A DNA stretch of 64,000 nt from Sinonovacula constricta. Its lineage: Eukaryota > Mollusca > Bivalvia > Cardiida > Solecurtidae. Within the stretch, counting starts at the first letter, position 1; the number at the start of each line of letters is the position of its first letter. Position numbers and translations under genes: made by a program. Where the stretch lies: the NCBI GenBank assembly GCA_007844125.1, contig CM017561.1:62043256-62107255 (forward strand). The letters are read 5' to 3'. The notes beneath the pieces are model-generated. The model saw nothing but the letters and a program-made list of their open reading frames with translations, did not search any database and had not been told where the DNA came from. Below are positions 1-13,100 of the stretch, in pieces.

Positions 1-1118
1 CAGCGAAGTCTTTTAGAACTGTTGTTGTGTGATTGTTTTGTAACAATATTTTAGTCAAATAATCTTGATATATTTACAGTTTTGAGTTATTTGAACGTCT
101 TTATAGGACGCAAAATAAATATATATTATGAAAGTAATTTTTTACATGACGAGGGACGCCTGCAGGAAATTTGCGTCTCTAAAATTTGATTCGAGGAATG
201 ATTGTATTTTTCTCTTTTGTTCACAGGTCAAGCAAATAGCTGTCTGGGTAAGTTTGTTTCCTTACAATACCGTAGTACATTCTTTAGAACTGCATAACCT
301 TTTTACATCTGAAGGCCACAAAGTTTGATCAACTGACATCTGGATTTGTAAATAGTATACCCAATATCTGACATTGCACACAACACATTTACAAGTGGTA
401 GCCATTTTGACATTAATCTGGATTTTTTGTTTCTTAAGATAAGTGGTAATTTTAAATAATGAGAAAATAATAAAATATTTAAAGATTCTTGTAACAATTT
501 ACCATTTTTACAGAGAGGCAATTTTTAAATTAATAAGATATACAGACGATAGGACGTACATGTCTAGTTCAAATGTTTGGTCATTATTGTTAATAGACTA
601 TCCACTAGCAACACGTTTTTCATTTCCGATCAACTTAACACTACAAACTACTATAAAGATATTCAAGAACTTTAATGTAGCTTATAAAAATAAATATTTA
701 AAATGGTTAAAACGTTTCAAAAAATGCTAAATTATTAATATTTTGTACTTTTGTAAGAACGTGTTTTACAGCATATTCTAATGACACATAAAACTTCTCA
801 AAAAGAGCGATATAAACATAATCTACCTATTTCAATAATATCTGAAACATTATATTATGTTGTTTTTGCATACTTTAAAATGTCTGGCAATGAAGAATAG
901 TTAATATATGTCCCTTTTAAATCCTAGTTTTAAGGTGTGATTGTATATTTATTTAGTAGTTGCTTGTAATATAATGTTAGAAATGGAACCCACTGACTTG
1001 AAATACGGTAAATTTGTTACATGTTATTAAATATTTAAAAATGTACATTCAAAATTATTTTGTTTTGTTTTACGCTCTTGATGCATCGTTTATCTTTATT
1101 ATATTCCTCGTACTACAG
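1..1118. other. Non-coding, probable intron of CBM14 gene 1
   Basis: No convincing coding sequence. The CBM14 exon that starts at 1119 needs one base from an upstream exon (phase 1). The three paralogues in this window all have a separate signal-peptide exon, so this stretch is most likely intron and the first exon lies outside the window. A short ATG-to-GT stretch near 982-1011 has the right phase but encodes nothing like a signal peptide. Confidence 0.5.
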
Positions 1119-2298
1119 ACGCGTTCAAGAATGTGCCTAACCCATGCCAGAACAACCCCCAGAACCTTGTGTACTTCCCCCACCCGACTGACGTGACCAA
1201 GTTCATCCAGTGCGACAGATACCAGCGCATGTACATCATCCAGTGCCCCGGAAATCTCATCTACAGCGTCACCACTTCTACCTGTCGTCAACAAGCTGTT
1301 ACAGTGCCACCACAACCAGCGACCAATGCCCCCGTCGTTGTCCCGGTAACCAACGTTCCAGTGCCATCTGGAACCAACACCGGAAGCACCTACAACCCTT
1401 GCACACCATCCGCCCTCGCCGCCGGTCAGATCTACTTTGCTGTGCCAAGTGAGTTTGTTACACTAAGTTTGAAACTTTAATTTAACGTATAGTATAGACA
1501 TGCTTGTTGAAAGACATCTCAATCAAACTGCAAATGTATATACTTTAAATGACATTATCGTTTTGTGATTTCAAGCCTTGGTAGATTGAGAAAGAGTAGA
1601 TGAGGAAAAAATGTGTACTAAATTGTCCTTTCTGGAACTTTAATTTAAAGATATTTGATGTTTTTCTTTCCTCTCAGAAACGTGTTGAATGTAACTTTTT
1701 AATATCGTTACTTTTTGTTGGACTTCAAATGAAGTTTTTACCCTTTTCGATGATATGCAATAAAATAATGTTTCAGTTACAATTGATTTTAAAAATCCAA
1801 TACATATAACTTATAAGATTCACTTAAGTCTTTTCGAAAAGCCATTAAGTACTAACACGTATATACATTTTTCGCATAGATGACGATACCAAATTCATTG
1901 AGTGCGACATGCTTGGCCACGCCAACATCCTGCCCTGCTCTACTGGCCTTGTCTGGAACGAGGGTCGTCTGTCGTGCGTTTACAAATTTGACGGTACTGG
2001 CTCTGGCACCGTCACGACAGCCCCTGGCACCGGAACTGGAACTGGAACAGGAACCGGGTCGGTCACCACCGCTCCAGGAACATCCGGTTCTGGTCAAGTC
2101 GATACTAGCAAGCTGTGTACACAAGCCAACATCCAGGCCAACAAGCTTTTCTTCGCTCACCCAGACCCTACCAAGTTCATCCAGTGCGATCTCTGGGGTG
2201 ATGCCTTCGTTGTAAGCTGCCCAGCCGGTCTTATCTGGAACACCTACTCCGAAACATGTGCCTCCGCTTACCTCACAGTCAACGGCGCAGGAAAATAA
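1119..2298 (+). CDS. Secreted-type CBM14 (peritrophin-A) protein, gene 1, 5'-partial
   Basis: Two exons are visible: 1119-1448 (acceptor TACTACAG, donor GTGAGT) and 1880-2298 (acceptor CGCATAG, stop TAA). Both boundaries are phase 1, so the reading frame joins cleanly to 249 residues. Three CBM14 chitin-binding domains are present. Domain 1 is whole in the first exon (NPC...TKFIQCD...CPGNLIYS...TC). Domain 2 is cut by the intron just before DDTKFIECD. Domain 3 is C-terminal (CTQANIQ...KFIQCDLWGD...CPAGLIWN...TC). Domains 2 and 3 are joined by a Thr/Gly/Ser/Pro linker with GTGTGTG runs, which may be O-glycosylated (inference). Family role: binding of chitin outside the cell. Each domain has only four cysteines. 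The layout matches gene 4 (35686-39053), so a signal-peptide exon is expected upstream of the window. Confidence 0.82.
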
Positions 2299-2552
2299 AA
2301 CCCGCGTCAATTTGACTTATCAATTTGTTGTTTATGCAAATGTATGCGAGGATGGACAGCGGATGAGATTGCATTCCAGTGGTTTTCTTCTAAAAGAGTC
2401 AATCGCTGAGATAATCTAGCAATATTATTGTCCATACCATTCTAATGACGCCAATATTTATTTCATAACTCTATACAACACGCATGTTAATCATGTATCA
2501 GCTGACTCGCGGCCATACCATGTGTACCGTTTTGTATCTCAGTTGCTTCTAT

Positions 2553-2558
2553 AATAAA
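2553..2558 (+). terminator. Poly(A) signal AATAAA of CBM14 gene 1
   Basis: Canonical AATAAA about 255 bases after the stop codon of gene 1. It is the first good hexamer downstream and would give a short 3' UTR. Confidence 0.5.
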
Positions 2559-2559
2559 A

Positions 2560-3289
2560 CGTAAAATGTTTCTTATTAGTTTTGTTATTATTGAAACTTT
2601 GGTGGGTTCTTTTTACAAATACGGTGGAACAAATAAGATTTTAGATAGGTTTCTTCTGTTACAAAAGTTTACACGCACCATAACTTATATAACCCCTTGT
2701 AGACGGTTGATTAATGAACTGAAACTTTGAGAAGTCCAGAAAAATACTAATTCTTCTTATACAAAATCTACAGTCGAATAAAATTAACTCTCTTTATCTA
2801 TAGTTAAAATAATTTAACTTTTTCATCTAACCTTCTTTGCAACATATAGACTCCCATGAATAAAAAATATCGCATTTAGCTTAAATGTCATTTACTAAAT
2901 TAGTTCGACAGCAAAACACAACATATTTAAACAGAGACAACATATGGTACATACCAACGCTTGAAACACGTGAATATATCACCTAAATAAGCAAACAAAA
3001 TATTTTATAAACAAGACGACACATTAATACATAAAAAGTAGTTCCGATATAGTTTAAATTCATTCCAATGTTGATTGTCATTATGTAAATCTTCGACAAT
3101 AAAAAAATGATAAAAATATTTCTTTCTTTACGAACAAAACATATTATGCATTAGGAAGAATTTTAAGTCTTTCTTTAATAATATATAAATACTTAATAAT
3201 ATTTCCCAACACTGTTTTACAGAAGCTAAGTAAAAACACAAACTTCCAAAATATTATTTTATCAAATTGCTGGATGTATGCTCCGATAC
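2560..3289. other. Intergenic, nothing recognised
   Basis: AT-rich sequence with stops in all frames. No domain, RNA or repeat was recognised. Confidence 0.5.
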
Positions 3290-3408
3290 TCATACAGATC
3301 TAGGGCACCAATGAACAGCATTTTGCAGTACCTTTTTAAGTAAAATAACTTATTGAGTTAATTGAGAATAAAACTACTGGCAAAAACTGTCGGATACCTC
3401 CTTTTACT
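3290..3408 (+). repeat. Diverged copy of the TTAAAGGTGGTATCCGACAG-end MITE family
   Basis: Ends in AAACTGTCGGATACCTCC followed by TTTTA, nearly the terminal repeat of the element at 37306-37760 and of the half copy at 48252-48373. The upstream part (a CACCAATGAACAGCATTTTGCAG-like stretch) matches the inner sequence of those copies loosely. It appears 5'-truncated or strongly decayed. Confidence 0.45.
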
Positions 3409-3409
3409 G

Positions 3410-4710
3410 TTTATTTATAGAAGTTAGCATCAACTGTATGGAATGCACCAAAGGTTTCTGTTTGCAGGTGTGTACCACTGATGTCAATGAGATGAACTAC
3501 ATGTAAATGAAGACGCTGTGTCGCATTGAAGCATGGGAGTATGTTCCTCACCATTGTGGCTTGTTACATGTAGAACTTCTGTATATTTTTTATTAAACAT
3601 AACAAATGACATGCAAAACTAGTAGTACAAATCAGTTATTAGAGTAACTAACAACCATGACCAAGTATAAAACATTCGATACACAATAAAGAAGAATAAT
3701 GCATGTGAATAATATGACAAAGCTGTCAATTTATATTATCTTGAACAGCAGACATTGTTTACAAACCTGTAAAAGGTTGAAGATGGAAGACGGAAAAGTC
3801 TCCAAAGACAAAAATGGCGTGAATAACATTAAAAATATACTACTCAAAGTTTGCTAAGGATCACTTTTTTGATATTTTGTTCATATTATCACTATATAAA
3901 TTTAATTTGCTTACAAAAAATAAACAGTTATTCTGACCTCATTGTTGATTTGATATATACACATTGCATGTGAAGCATGTCACCACAGCTTTATAAAAGT
4001 AGTATACGTTATAAAATGTGATCCTTAACATTTTTATTATAATATCCAAAATACTTGCTTAATAGTTTAAATGAAAAAATGCTTGACACTCAATTGTCGT
4101 CCAGTAAAATATAAAAAAAAATGCTTTTGAGGGCTAAATAGTACATGAAGAAAACATTTTTTTTCTTTGCTCTTTTAACGGAAATTTTGTTCACTGGAAA
4201 AATCGACACCAATGTTTGACAAGCGATCTAGCAAAAAACCGACAAGATTGCGAACTGAAAAAAAAACTTATGCATTTTAATAGAACGTTTGTAATTTCAT
4301 TTTAAATGCTTATAAAGTTATAATTTATAAGTTATAAATTCTGTTGTATTAACATGTACTTTATACATATTGTACTCATAAACACTATTGCAATTGTTTT
4401 ATACGTGGTTGATATTATTTCATTATTTAGATTAGGGTATGTCGTTTGATGAAATAACGAAGACATCTTCAAAGGTGTTTTTTATTCATACATAAACAAG
4501 AAACGTCACCACGACGAGTCCAAATAATGTAAACATGTAGCGCAGGTATACATGAAAAGGGCGATAACTCGACCCACTTCTTTAGACAAGCTTTACTTTA
4601 CAGCATTACTTTAACATCCGATTTTTAAACTAGTAAAACCGTCGTTTATACTCGCATAAATTAAAATTTAGAGCACACCTCAACAAGTCACATGACTAAA
4701 AAAATACTTA
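3410..4710. other. Intergenic, nothing recognised
   Basis: AT-rich, with no supported gene or repeat apart from short homopolymers. Confidence 0.5.
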
Positions 4711-4775
4711 CCGCTTTTGAGGTTTGAACCCGCGTAGCCAGATTAATATGCCATGCGCTTTATCCCTAAACAATC
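4711..4775 (-). repeat. tRNA-like head of a decayed SINE
   Basis: On the minus strand there is a good pol III B-box-like sequence, GCGGGTTCAAACCTC. Only a weak A-box region and no foldable acceptor stem could be seen, so this is a SINE relic and not a tRNA gene. Confidence 0.35.
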
Positions 4776-6640
4776 ACATGTACGGTAAACTGGATACTTG
4801 AACAATAAGGCGGCAATTACCTGATACCCCAATGTTTATGATTGGAATCGACTGTTTTGTTATGTAGACATATCAAAATAGCGCGTTTTACCTATACATG
4901 ACTCAAGCTACAAAATGAATCTATCGTAAAATTAAAACACTGCGTAAGATTAGAAGATGCATTTCACATTTTGCTTTAGTGTCTACTGCATACATTTTTT
5001 TTAAAGAAAAAAAAACACACACAATAACCTCTGATTCGAAACATCTATATACATGTAAAAGTTAACTGAATTAATAAATTACCATAACACGAAGCTGTAA
5101 AGAAACCACCGATATAACATAAATCAACAGAATAAACAAATAGATGTTTTAATCCAGTTTAAGTTGTTGTTGTTTTGCTTAATATGAATACCTATTCATG
5201 GACTTTCTACGACCATAATCCGCTGGGTTTTTTTTTCGGCTCATCCTCATGACGATTATGTTGTTGTAATAGTTTGTTGTTGTAATTGTTTCTGTTTTGT
5301 TGGTAACAATTATGGTGCATTTAAGCACCATTCAAGTCGTAATCTGCCAATATTGGATGTACCTATGTATTAAAATATCGTACAATAATAAAAGATAAGA
5401 ATTACGATCATGATGTAAATATATTATTACGCAAATTGTTGTGGCGGTGGCTGTGGTGGTGGTGGGGATGACGATAATGATAATGTGTGTATGTTGTCAG
5501 ACTTTCAACCCTACTGCAAACGAAACTTCTGTTAGTTGCTTATCGGAAATGGTGCTTCAAATCCCTTTTTGTAACTGCACGACATGCCTATGCATTGACC
5601 TTAAATGGTTACGAGCTTTGAATTCTATACAGGATTGTCCTATTTATTACACCGAAGATCGCCTTTGCAATAGACACACAGGTGTGCTATATACACGTGT
5701 TCAACAGCAGGAGGACATGTCACTTCCGTAAAGTCGTTCAAGTACAAGACCCTTTAAACTGTTTTTGCTAATGCCACACAAGTATATTATACATTTTTGG
5801 AATGTCTTCTTGCTGTCCTAGTGACTTAAGCCACCGTGATTAACACAACACATCGCTCGAATTCTGGATAAGAAAATGTGCTGCTTTAAAGTACTCGTCA
5901 AGGTGTTGAATAAAATCATTGTTTGCCTATCAAATGAGGTCGTTTGACATGTACCTGACGACCAGGTGAATTCATGATAATTTCATGAGTATTTGACGTG
6001 ACATTGCACCCATGTCAAGATAAGCCTTCTGGGTCATAGGCATATATTTCTTGCAGTGCATATCTCTTAGCGTACTTAAGCATAAAATCATCAACTGTCT
6101 TACATGTAAATTGCAATGTCGAATCCGAATAAGTCGGAATATTAGATTTTTGCCTATATCATCTGACGTATGGGGATCTAATTTAGAACGGATTGTCATT
6201 ATGGCAATAGAATGAGGTTATTGTCTTTCTGTGAAACTGTGATGATTCAAATACAAAACTAGAAGATTTTTGTAAGTGAACATTTCCCTAGAGAGGTTTT
6301 GATTTCTTAAAATAGGCAAAACAATTGCAGCATAGCTTTGTGAATTAAGTAAAACAAAGTTCCAGATTTGCTTTAAAGCCATAAAACCTCTACTGACTAC
6401 ACCACTGAGTCTTGGTACATGCTTGTTTTATTTAGTTTGATTATACATTGCCAGCGGGAACAATATTTACATTTAAATTACAACATAATCTATATTATGA
6501 TTTTGAAGAGTTTAAACATGCGCATATCAGTTCATTTGGGTATACAGCCAGGTTCAATTTGCATTTAGTTGCTTTAGTTTTGACAATTTTCTCTAATGTA
6601 TACTTCTTGCCTTGGTTTTGTTTTATTGGATTAACCATAC
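4776..6640. other. Intergenic, no supported gene
   Basis: The only open frame of note (about 5441-5731, plus) starts in a GTGGTG microsatellite and gives a cysteine-rich peptide with no recognisable domain and no splice context. I do not call it a gene. Confidence 0.4.
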
Positions 6641-6790
6641 CACTAACAGTATTTCAGTTATCCGGAGACGTTGTCCACCACCACTATACCACTACCATTT
6701 TAACGATTTTGGTATGTCGCGGCTCGGGATCGAACCCGGGTCCTCCCGTACATGGAGCAGCTCTACCGACTGTGCCGTCAGGTCTGGCAC
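6641..6790 (-). mobile_element. tRNA-derived SINE
   Basis: Minus-strand tRNA-like head: A-box-like CAGTCGGTAGAGCTGC (plus 6755-6771) and a textbook B box, GGGTTCGATCCC (plus 6727-6738), followed by a tail with GGTAGTGGTATAGTGGTGG repeats. The acceptor-stem halves do not pair, so this is a SINE head and not a functional tRNA. Confidence 0.6.
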
Positions 6791-7140
6791 TCAGTGCTTT
6801 GATATGTTTTATACCAATGTTTTGTCGGACATATTGTGGTTTCTATGAGTAAGCAGTGCTCATAATCACTAACACCGATAGTGTCATCTTGATACATCTA
6901 CAACTTAAATCAGTCTGACATATAGCTCAATATAAACTGTCCAAGTTGAACTGTTTAACTCACTTATAGCTTTATACTTTATGAGCATCCTTTACATGGT
7001 CTAACATCGTCAACTTAACATCGATAAAAGGTATGTTGTATACCGATTAAAAAAAACAGAGCAAAGTTTGTACGTGTGTGTGATTTACTTGTTATATAAT
7101 TGTGTAACACTCAATACAAAACAGTCAATACAAAATGTGT

Positions 7141-10100
7141 TCAGTTTCCATGCCGTGGCACGTAATTGAGTGGCGTGCATGTCTCGTAGTGTTGGTTCCA
7201 TAACAGGTAGACTGGGCAGGACAGGACAAACATGTCTCCCCACAGGTCACACTGGATAAACTTGTGGGTGTCAGTGGGGTGGGGAAAAAACAGTTTGTGA
7301 GCACCGAGGTTTTCATTCGTGCAGGGGTTTTCAGTCGCTGTGCCAGTGCCGACCGTGCCTGTACCACCGGTGCCGGTGCCGGTGCCAGTGCCGCCAAGTC
7401 CAGCATCAAACCTGTACACGCAGGCCAATCGCTGCTCGCTCCATACTAAACCATCTGGACAAGTGAGCACATTCATGTGGCCGGCAAGGTCACACTCGAT
7501 AAACTTGGTGTTGTCGCCTGTAATGAAAAAACGAAAAGGGTCGTGAACATCATTCTTATGAGCATGTTTTGAAGCCAGAGCAGATTGAGATATGTTAGAA
7601 GATATGAAAACTAAGAGCAGATGGAGATATATAAGAAGAGACAAGGACTAAGTGCAGATAGATATAGGTTTGAAGTGACGAGAACAGAGTGCAGATGGAT
7701 ATAGGTTAGAAGAGACGATAACTAAGTGCAGATGGATATAGGTCTGAAGAGGCGAGAACTAAGTGCAGATGGATATAAGTTAGAAGAGACGACAACTAAG
7801 AGAAGATGGAGATATATAAGAAGAGACGAGAACTAAGTGCAGATGGATATAGGTTTAAAAAGAAGAGAACTAAGTGCAGATGGATATGGGTTTGAAGAGA
7901 CGAGAACTAAGTGCAGATGGATATAAGTTAGAAGAGACGAGAACTAAGAGAAGATGGAGATATATAAAAAGAGACGAGAACTAAGTGCAGATGGATATAG
8001 GTTAAAAGAGACAAGAACTAAGTGCATATGGATATAGGTTAGAAGAGACGAAAACTAAGAGAAGATGGTGATATATTAGAAGAGACGAGAACTAAGTGCA
8101 GACGGATATAGGTTAGAAGAGACGAGAACTAAGCGCAGATGGAGATAGGTTAGAAGAGACGAGAACTAAGAGAAGATGGAGATAGGTTAGAAGAGACGAG
8201 AACTAAGTGCAGATGTATATAGGCTGGAAGATACGAGACCTAAAAGTAGCCTAGATAGAGATAGGTCAGAAGAGACGATAACTAAGCGCAGATGGATATA
8301 GGTTAGAAGAGACGAGAACTAAGTGCAGATGGAGATAGGTTAGAAGAGACGAGAACTAAGCGCAGATGGAGATAGGTTAGAAGAGATGAGAACTAAGAGT
8401 AGATGGAGATATGTTAGAAGAGACGAGAACTAAGTGCAGATGGAGATAGGTTAGAAGAGACGAGAACTAAGCGCAGATGGATATAGGCTAGAAGAGACGA
8501 GAACTAAGCGCAGATGGATATAAGCTAGAAGAGAGGAGAACTAAGCAAAGATGGATATAGGTTAGAAGAGACGAGAACTAAGCGCAGATGGAGATAGGTT
8601 AGAAGAGACGAGAACTAAGAGAAGATGGAGATATGTTAGAAGAGACGAGAACTAAGTGCAGATGGAGATAGGTTAGAAGAGACGAGAACTAAGCGCAGAT
8701 GGATATAGGCTAGAAGAGACGAGAACTAAGAGTAGATGGATATAGGCTAGAAGAGACGAGAACTAAGCGCAGATGGATATAGGCTAGAAGAGACGAGAAC
8801 TAAGAGTAGATGGATATAGGCTAGAAGAGACGAGAACTAAGCGCAGATGGATAAAAGCTAGAAGAGAGGAGAACTAAGCAAAGATGGATATAGGTTAGAA
8901 GAGACGAAAACTAAGAGCAGATGGAGATAGGCTAGAAGAGACGAGAACTTAGCACAGATGGATATAGGCTAGAAGAGACGAGAACTAAGCGCAGATGGAG
9001 ATAGGTTAGAAGAGACGAGAACTAAGAGTAGATGGATATAGGTTAGAAGAGACGAGAACTAAGCGCAGATGGAGATAGGTTAGAAGAGACGAGAACTAAG
9101 AGAAGATGGAGATAGGTTAGAAGAGACGAGAACTAAGTGCAGATGTATATAGGCTAGAAGATACGAGACCTAAAAGTAGCCTAGATAGAGATAGGTTAGA
9201 AGAGACGAGAACTAAGCGCAGATAGATATAGGTTAGAAGAGACGAGAACTAAGCGCAGATGGAGATAGGTAAGAAGAGATGAGAACTAAGAGTAGATGGA
9301 GATAGGTTAGAAGAGACGAGAACTAAGAGTAGATGGAGATAGGTTAGAAGAGACGAGAACTAAGAGTAGATGGATATAGGTTAGAAGAGACGAGAACTAA
9401 GTGCAGATGGAGATAGGTTAGAAGAGACGAGAACTAAGCGCAGATGGATATAGGTTAGAAGAGACGAGAACTAAGCGCAGATGGATATAGGTTAGAAGAG
9501 ATGAGAACTAAGAGTAGATGGAGATAGGTTAGAAGAGACGAGAACTAAGAGTAGATGGAGATAGGTTAGAAGAGACGAGAACTAAGAGTAGATGGATATA
9601 GGTTCGAAGAGACGAGAACTAAGAGTAGATGGAGATAGGTTAGAAGAGACGAGAACTAAGAGTAGATGGATATAGGTTCGAAGAGACGAGAACTAAGCGC
9701 AGATGGAGATAGGTTAGAAGAGACGAGAACTAAGCGCAGATGGAGATAGGTTAGAAGAGACGAGAACTAAGCGCAGATGGATATAGGCTAGAAGAGACGA
9801 GAACTAAGAGTAGATGGATATAGGCTAGAAGAGACGAGAACTAAGCGCAGATGGATATAGGCTAGAAGAGACGAGAACTAAGAGTAGATGGATATAGGCT
9901 AGAAGAGACGAGAACTAAGCGCAGATGGATATAGGCTAGAAGAGAGGAGAACTAAGCAAAGATGGATATAGGTTAGAAGAGACGAGAACTAAGAGTAGAT
10001 GGATATAGGTTCGAAGAGACGAGAACTAAGCGCAGATGGAGATAGGTTAGAAGAGACGAGAACTAAGCGCAGATGGAGATAGGTTAGAAGAGACGAGAAC

Positions 10101-13100
10101 TAAGCGCAGATGGATATAGGTTCGAAGAGACGAGAACTAAGAGTAGATGGAGATAGGTTAGAAGAGATGAGAACTAAGAGTAGATGGAGATAGGTTAGAA
10201 GAGACGAGAACTAAGAGTAGATGGAGATAGGTTAGAAGAGACGAGAACTAAGAGTAGATGGATATAGGTTCGAAGAGATGAGAACTAAGAGTAGATGGAG
10301 ATAGGTTAGAAGAGATGAGAACTAAGAGTAGATGGAGATAGGTTAGAAGAGACGAGAACTAAGAGTAGATGGAGATAGGTTAGAAGAGACGAGAACTAAG
10401 AGTAGATGGAGATAGGTTAGAAGAGACGAGAACTAAGAGTAGATGGAGATAGGTTAGAAGAGACGAGAACTAAGAGTAGATGGATATAGGTTAGAAGAGA
10501 TGAGAACTAAGAGTAGATGGATATAGGTTAGAAGAGACGAGAACTAAGAGTAGATGGATATAGGTTAGAAGAGACGAGAACTAAGAGTAGATGGATATAG
10601 GTTCGAAGAGACGAGAACTAAGCGCAGATGGAGATAGGTTAGAAGAGACGAGAACTAAGCGCAGATGGAGATAGGTTAGAAGAGACGAGAACTAAGCGCA
10701 GATGAATATAGGCTAGAAGAGACGAGAACTAAGAGTAGATGGATATAGGCTAGAAGAGACGAGAACTAAGCGCAGATGGATATAGGCTAGAAGAGACAAG
10801 AACTAAGAGTAGATGGATATAGGCTAGAAGAGACGAGAACTAAGCGCAGATGGATATCGGTTAGAAGAGACGAGAACTAAGAGCAGATGGATATAGGCTA
10901 GAAGAGAGGAGAACTAAGCGCAGATGGATATAGGCTAGAAGAGACGAGAACTAAGAGCAGATGGATATAGGCTAGAAGAGACGAGAACTAAGCGCAGATG
11001 GATATAGGCTAGAAGAGACGAGAACTAAGCGCAGATGGATATAGGCTAGAAGAGAGGAGAACTAAGCGCAGATGGATATAGGCTAGAAGAGACGAGAACT
11101 AAGAGTAGATGGATATAGGCTAGAAGAGACGAGAACTAAGCGCAGATGGATATAGGTTAGAAGAGACGAGAACTAAGAGCAGATGGATATAGGCTAGAAG
11201 AGACGAGAACTAAGCGCAGATGGATATAGGCTAGAAGAGACGAGAACTAAGCACAGATGGGTAAAGGTTAGAAGAGACGAGAACTAAGAGCAGATGGAGA
11301 CAGGTTATAAAAAAAGGTGGAGGAAGAAAGATGAGATCTTAGAAGGGGTAAAAAAGGGGTGATAATGGGGAAATATGGTGGAGACGATAACGATGGTGAT
11401 GAGAAGAAGAAACGGTAAGACAGTCTCCTTTGCAGAGTTATCGTTCGTTATTCTAACGTATATCCATGCGACTAGTTCACGGTCATGAGCTATAACGTTC
11501 TTGATGTTACAAAAAAAGGTTTTATTTTTGTTCTTATTTTTCATATAAATTAACACTTGATGTTAAAATTAAATTAGTAAATAATGAAACGTTATTAGTC
11601 CGATAAAAAGCCCCTGCCACGTTCAATAACACGACGGATTGCTTTAAAACAGTGTCAATATCTATAGCACTTATTCGGCCCAGGGCGTGTGAGCCTAAAA
11701 ACTCGCGATAAGATTAATATGCGATAAGATTAATATCGTTTTTATTTCCGACGGTCTTAAAAGAAATGTCGTTTGTCTGATAAAGGTCACAGACACATGA
11801 CTTATATTCTTGAAAACTTGCCGATCAGCAGTATTAGGTCAGTAGATTACATCTCTTGTACCGTTTCAATGCGAACACCTGTCATTGACCTAACTTACTT
11901 AATCGAAACTTTCGAAAGGAAATTTAGTGCACTTGAGTATGATTCAGGTTTAATGCAAATTTCAAAAGAGTGGTGTATTGTTTCACTATTAAGTTTACAA
12001 TTTTACATGAAAGATCTGTTATCTTAAAAACATGCGGGTCCGTTGTGTGATAGTTAACGGTAGTCCACGAGTTAAAGCAAAACTACACAGATGTGTAATG
12101 TCTTCACATCTAAATTGCGAAGTTTCTTTTTGGCGGTAAACTGCATTAAGCAGGGTGCAGTGGGAGAGGCAACAAAATTCACAGAAGCAGGACAAAAAAT
12201 GTATGAAAATGATAAATACCTGGGTAAATGAAATAATTGGCACTACTTGTGGTACTGACGGGTACACAAGGGTTTGGGATGTCGCGCTCTGAAAAACAAA
12301 AACTGCAATGTGTAATTCAAATGATGCAGTTATAAAACCCCATCGGATACCAGATTCAGTCTATAAAATATCTACGCCACATGTCCCTGCAGGTTATAGT
12401 TGAATAATGCACTAGTTCTGCTCACCGATCTGTGAAAGTAATGAGATAACCCCTGCCCAGATCATCACCGTATGATGCAATTGACTATAGTTGTCTACAT
12501 TTTAAAATGTACCGCTTGTTACTTCTCAATTATGGACCAAGTGGCGACATCCAGCTAATTATAAGTGGCGGTAGATCCCAGATAAATGACTAGATAGAAC
12601 CGCGATAGAATTAATGGCACAGAGCAGATGAGCTGAATGACCTTTCTCTAGGAAAGTCCTCGACCCGACAGGGCTTCGAACCCACGCGGTCAGGAGCTGA
12701 CGAGTAAGTGTGTGACTCTAGCCGCTCGTTATGCCACAACCAATTATAAGACCGTTATTAACTTATAAGACATCGATTGCGGCTGTCATAGCTTTGAATG
12801 TATGATTGCTAGAAAGTAGATACTAGTTCAATAGTCAGTATTATGTGGTTTGTCTTTAATAAGAATAATTCATGGCTGCTGTTCAAAGAACAAATTGCAT
12901 ACATCATTTAAACGTAATATTCAAATGAAATTTATCAATGAAATTCATGACAATTATAATTAAGGATTATTGCACGATAAATTATTACAAGATAACGTTG
13001 TTGTATGTGAACATTTTGCTCAAGTGCAGTGGAAAACATTAACTGTATTTGATATATTTACATTTACATTTCAATTTGCAATAGACGTAATGCAATTGAA

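Noticed and set aside
980..1012. ATG...GTAAAT stretch as a first exon for CBM14 gene 1
   Set aside because: The phase fits, but the peptide MEPTDLKY is not a signal peptide, unlike the first exons of the three paralogues.
1852..2310. 152-codon ORF on the minus strand opposite CBM14 gene 1
   Set aside because: Antisense shadow of the GC-richer CBM14 exon. The plus frame has the conserved domains.
5441..5731. Cysteine-containing plus-strand ORF with a hydrophobic start
   Set aside because: The start lies in a GTGGTG repeat; no domain, promoter or splice context and no paralogue was seen.
6720..6785. Possible functional tRNA gene with a perfect B box
   Set aside because: The acceptor stem does not pair and a SINE-type tail follows.
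7575..11312. Regular array that resembles a CRISPR locus at first glance
   Set aside because: Units are contiguous with no unique spacers, the host is a eukaryote, and the array lies in an intron. It is a minisatellite.
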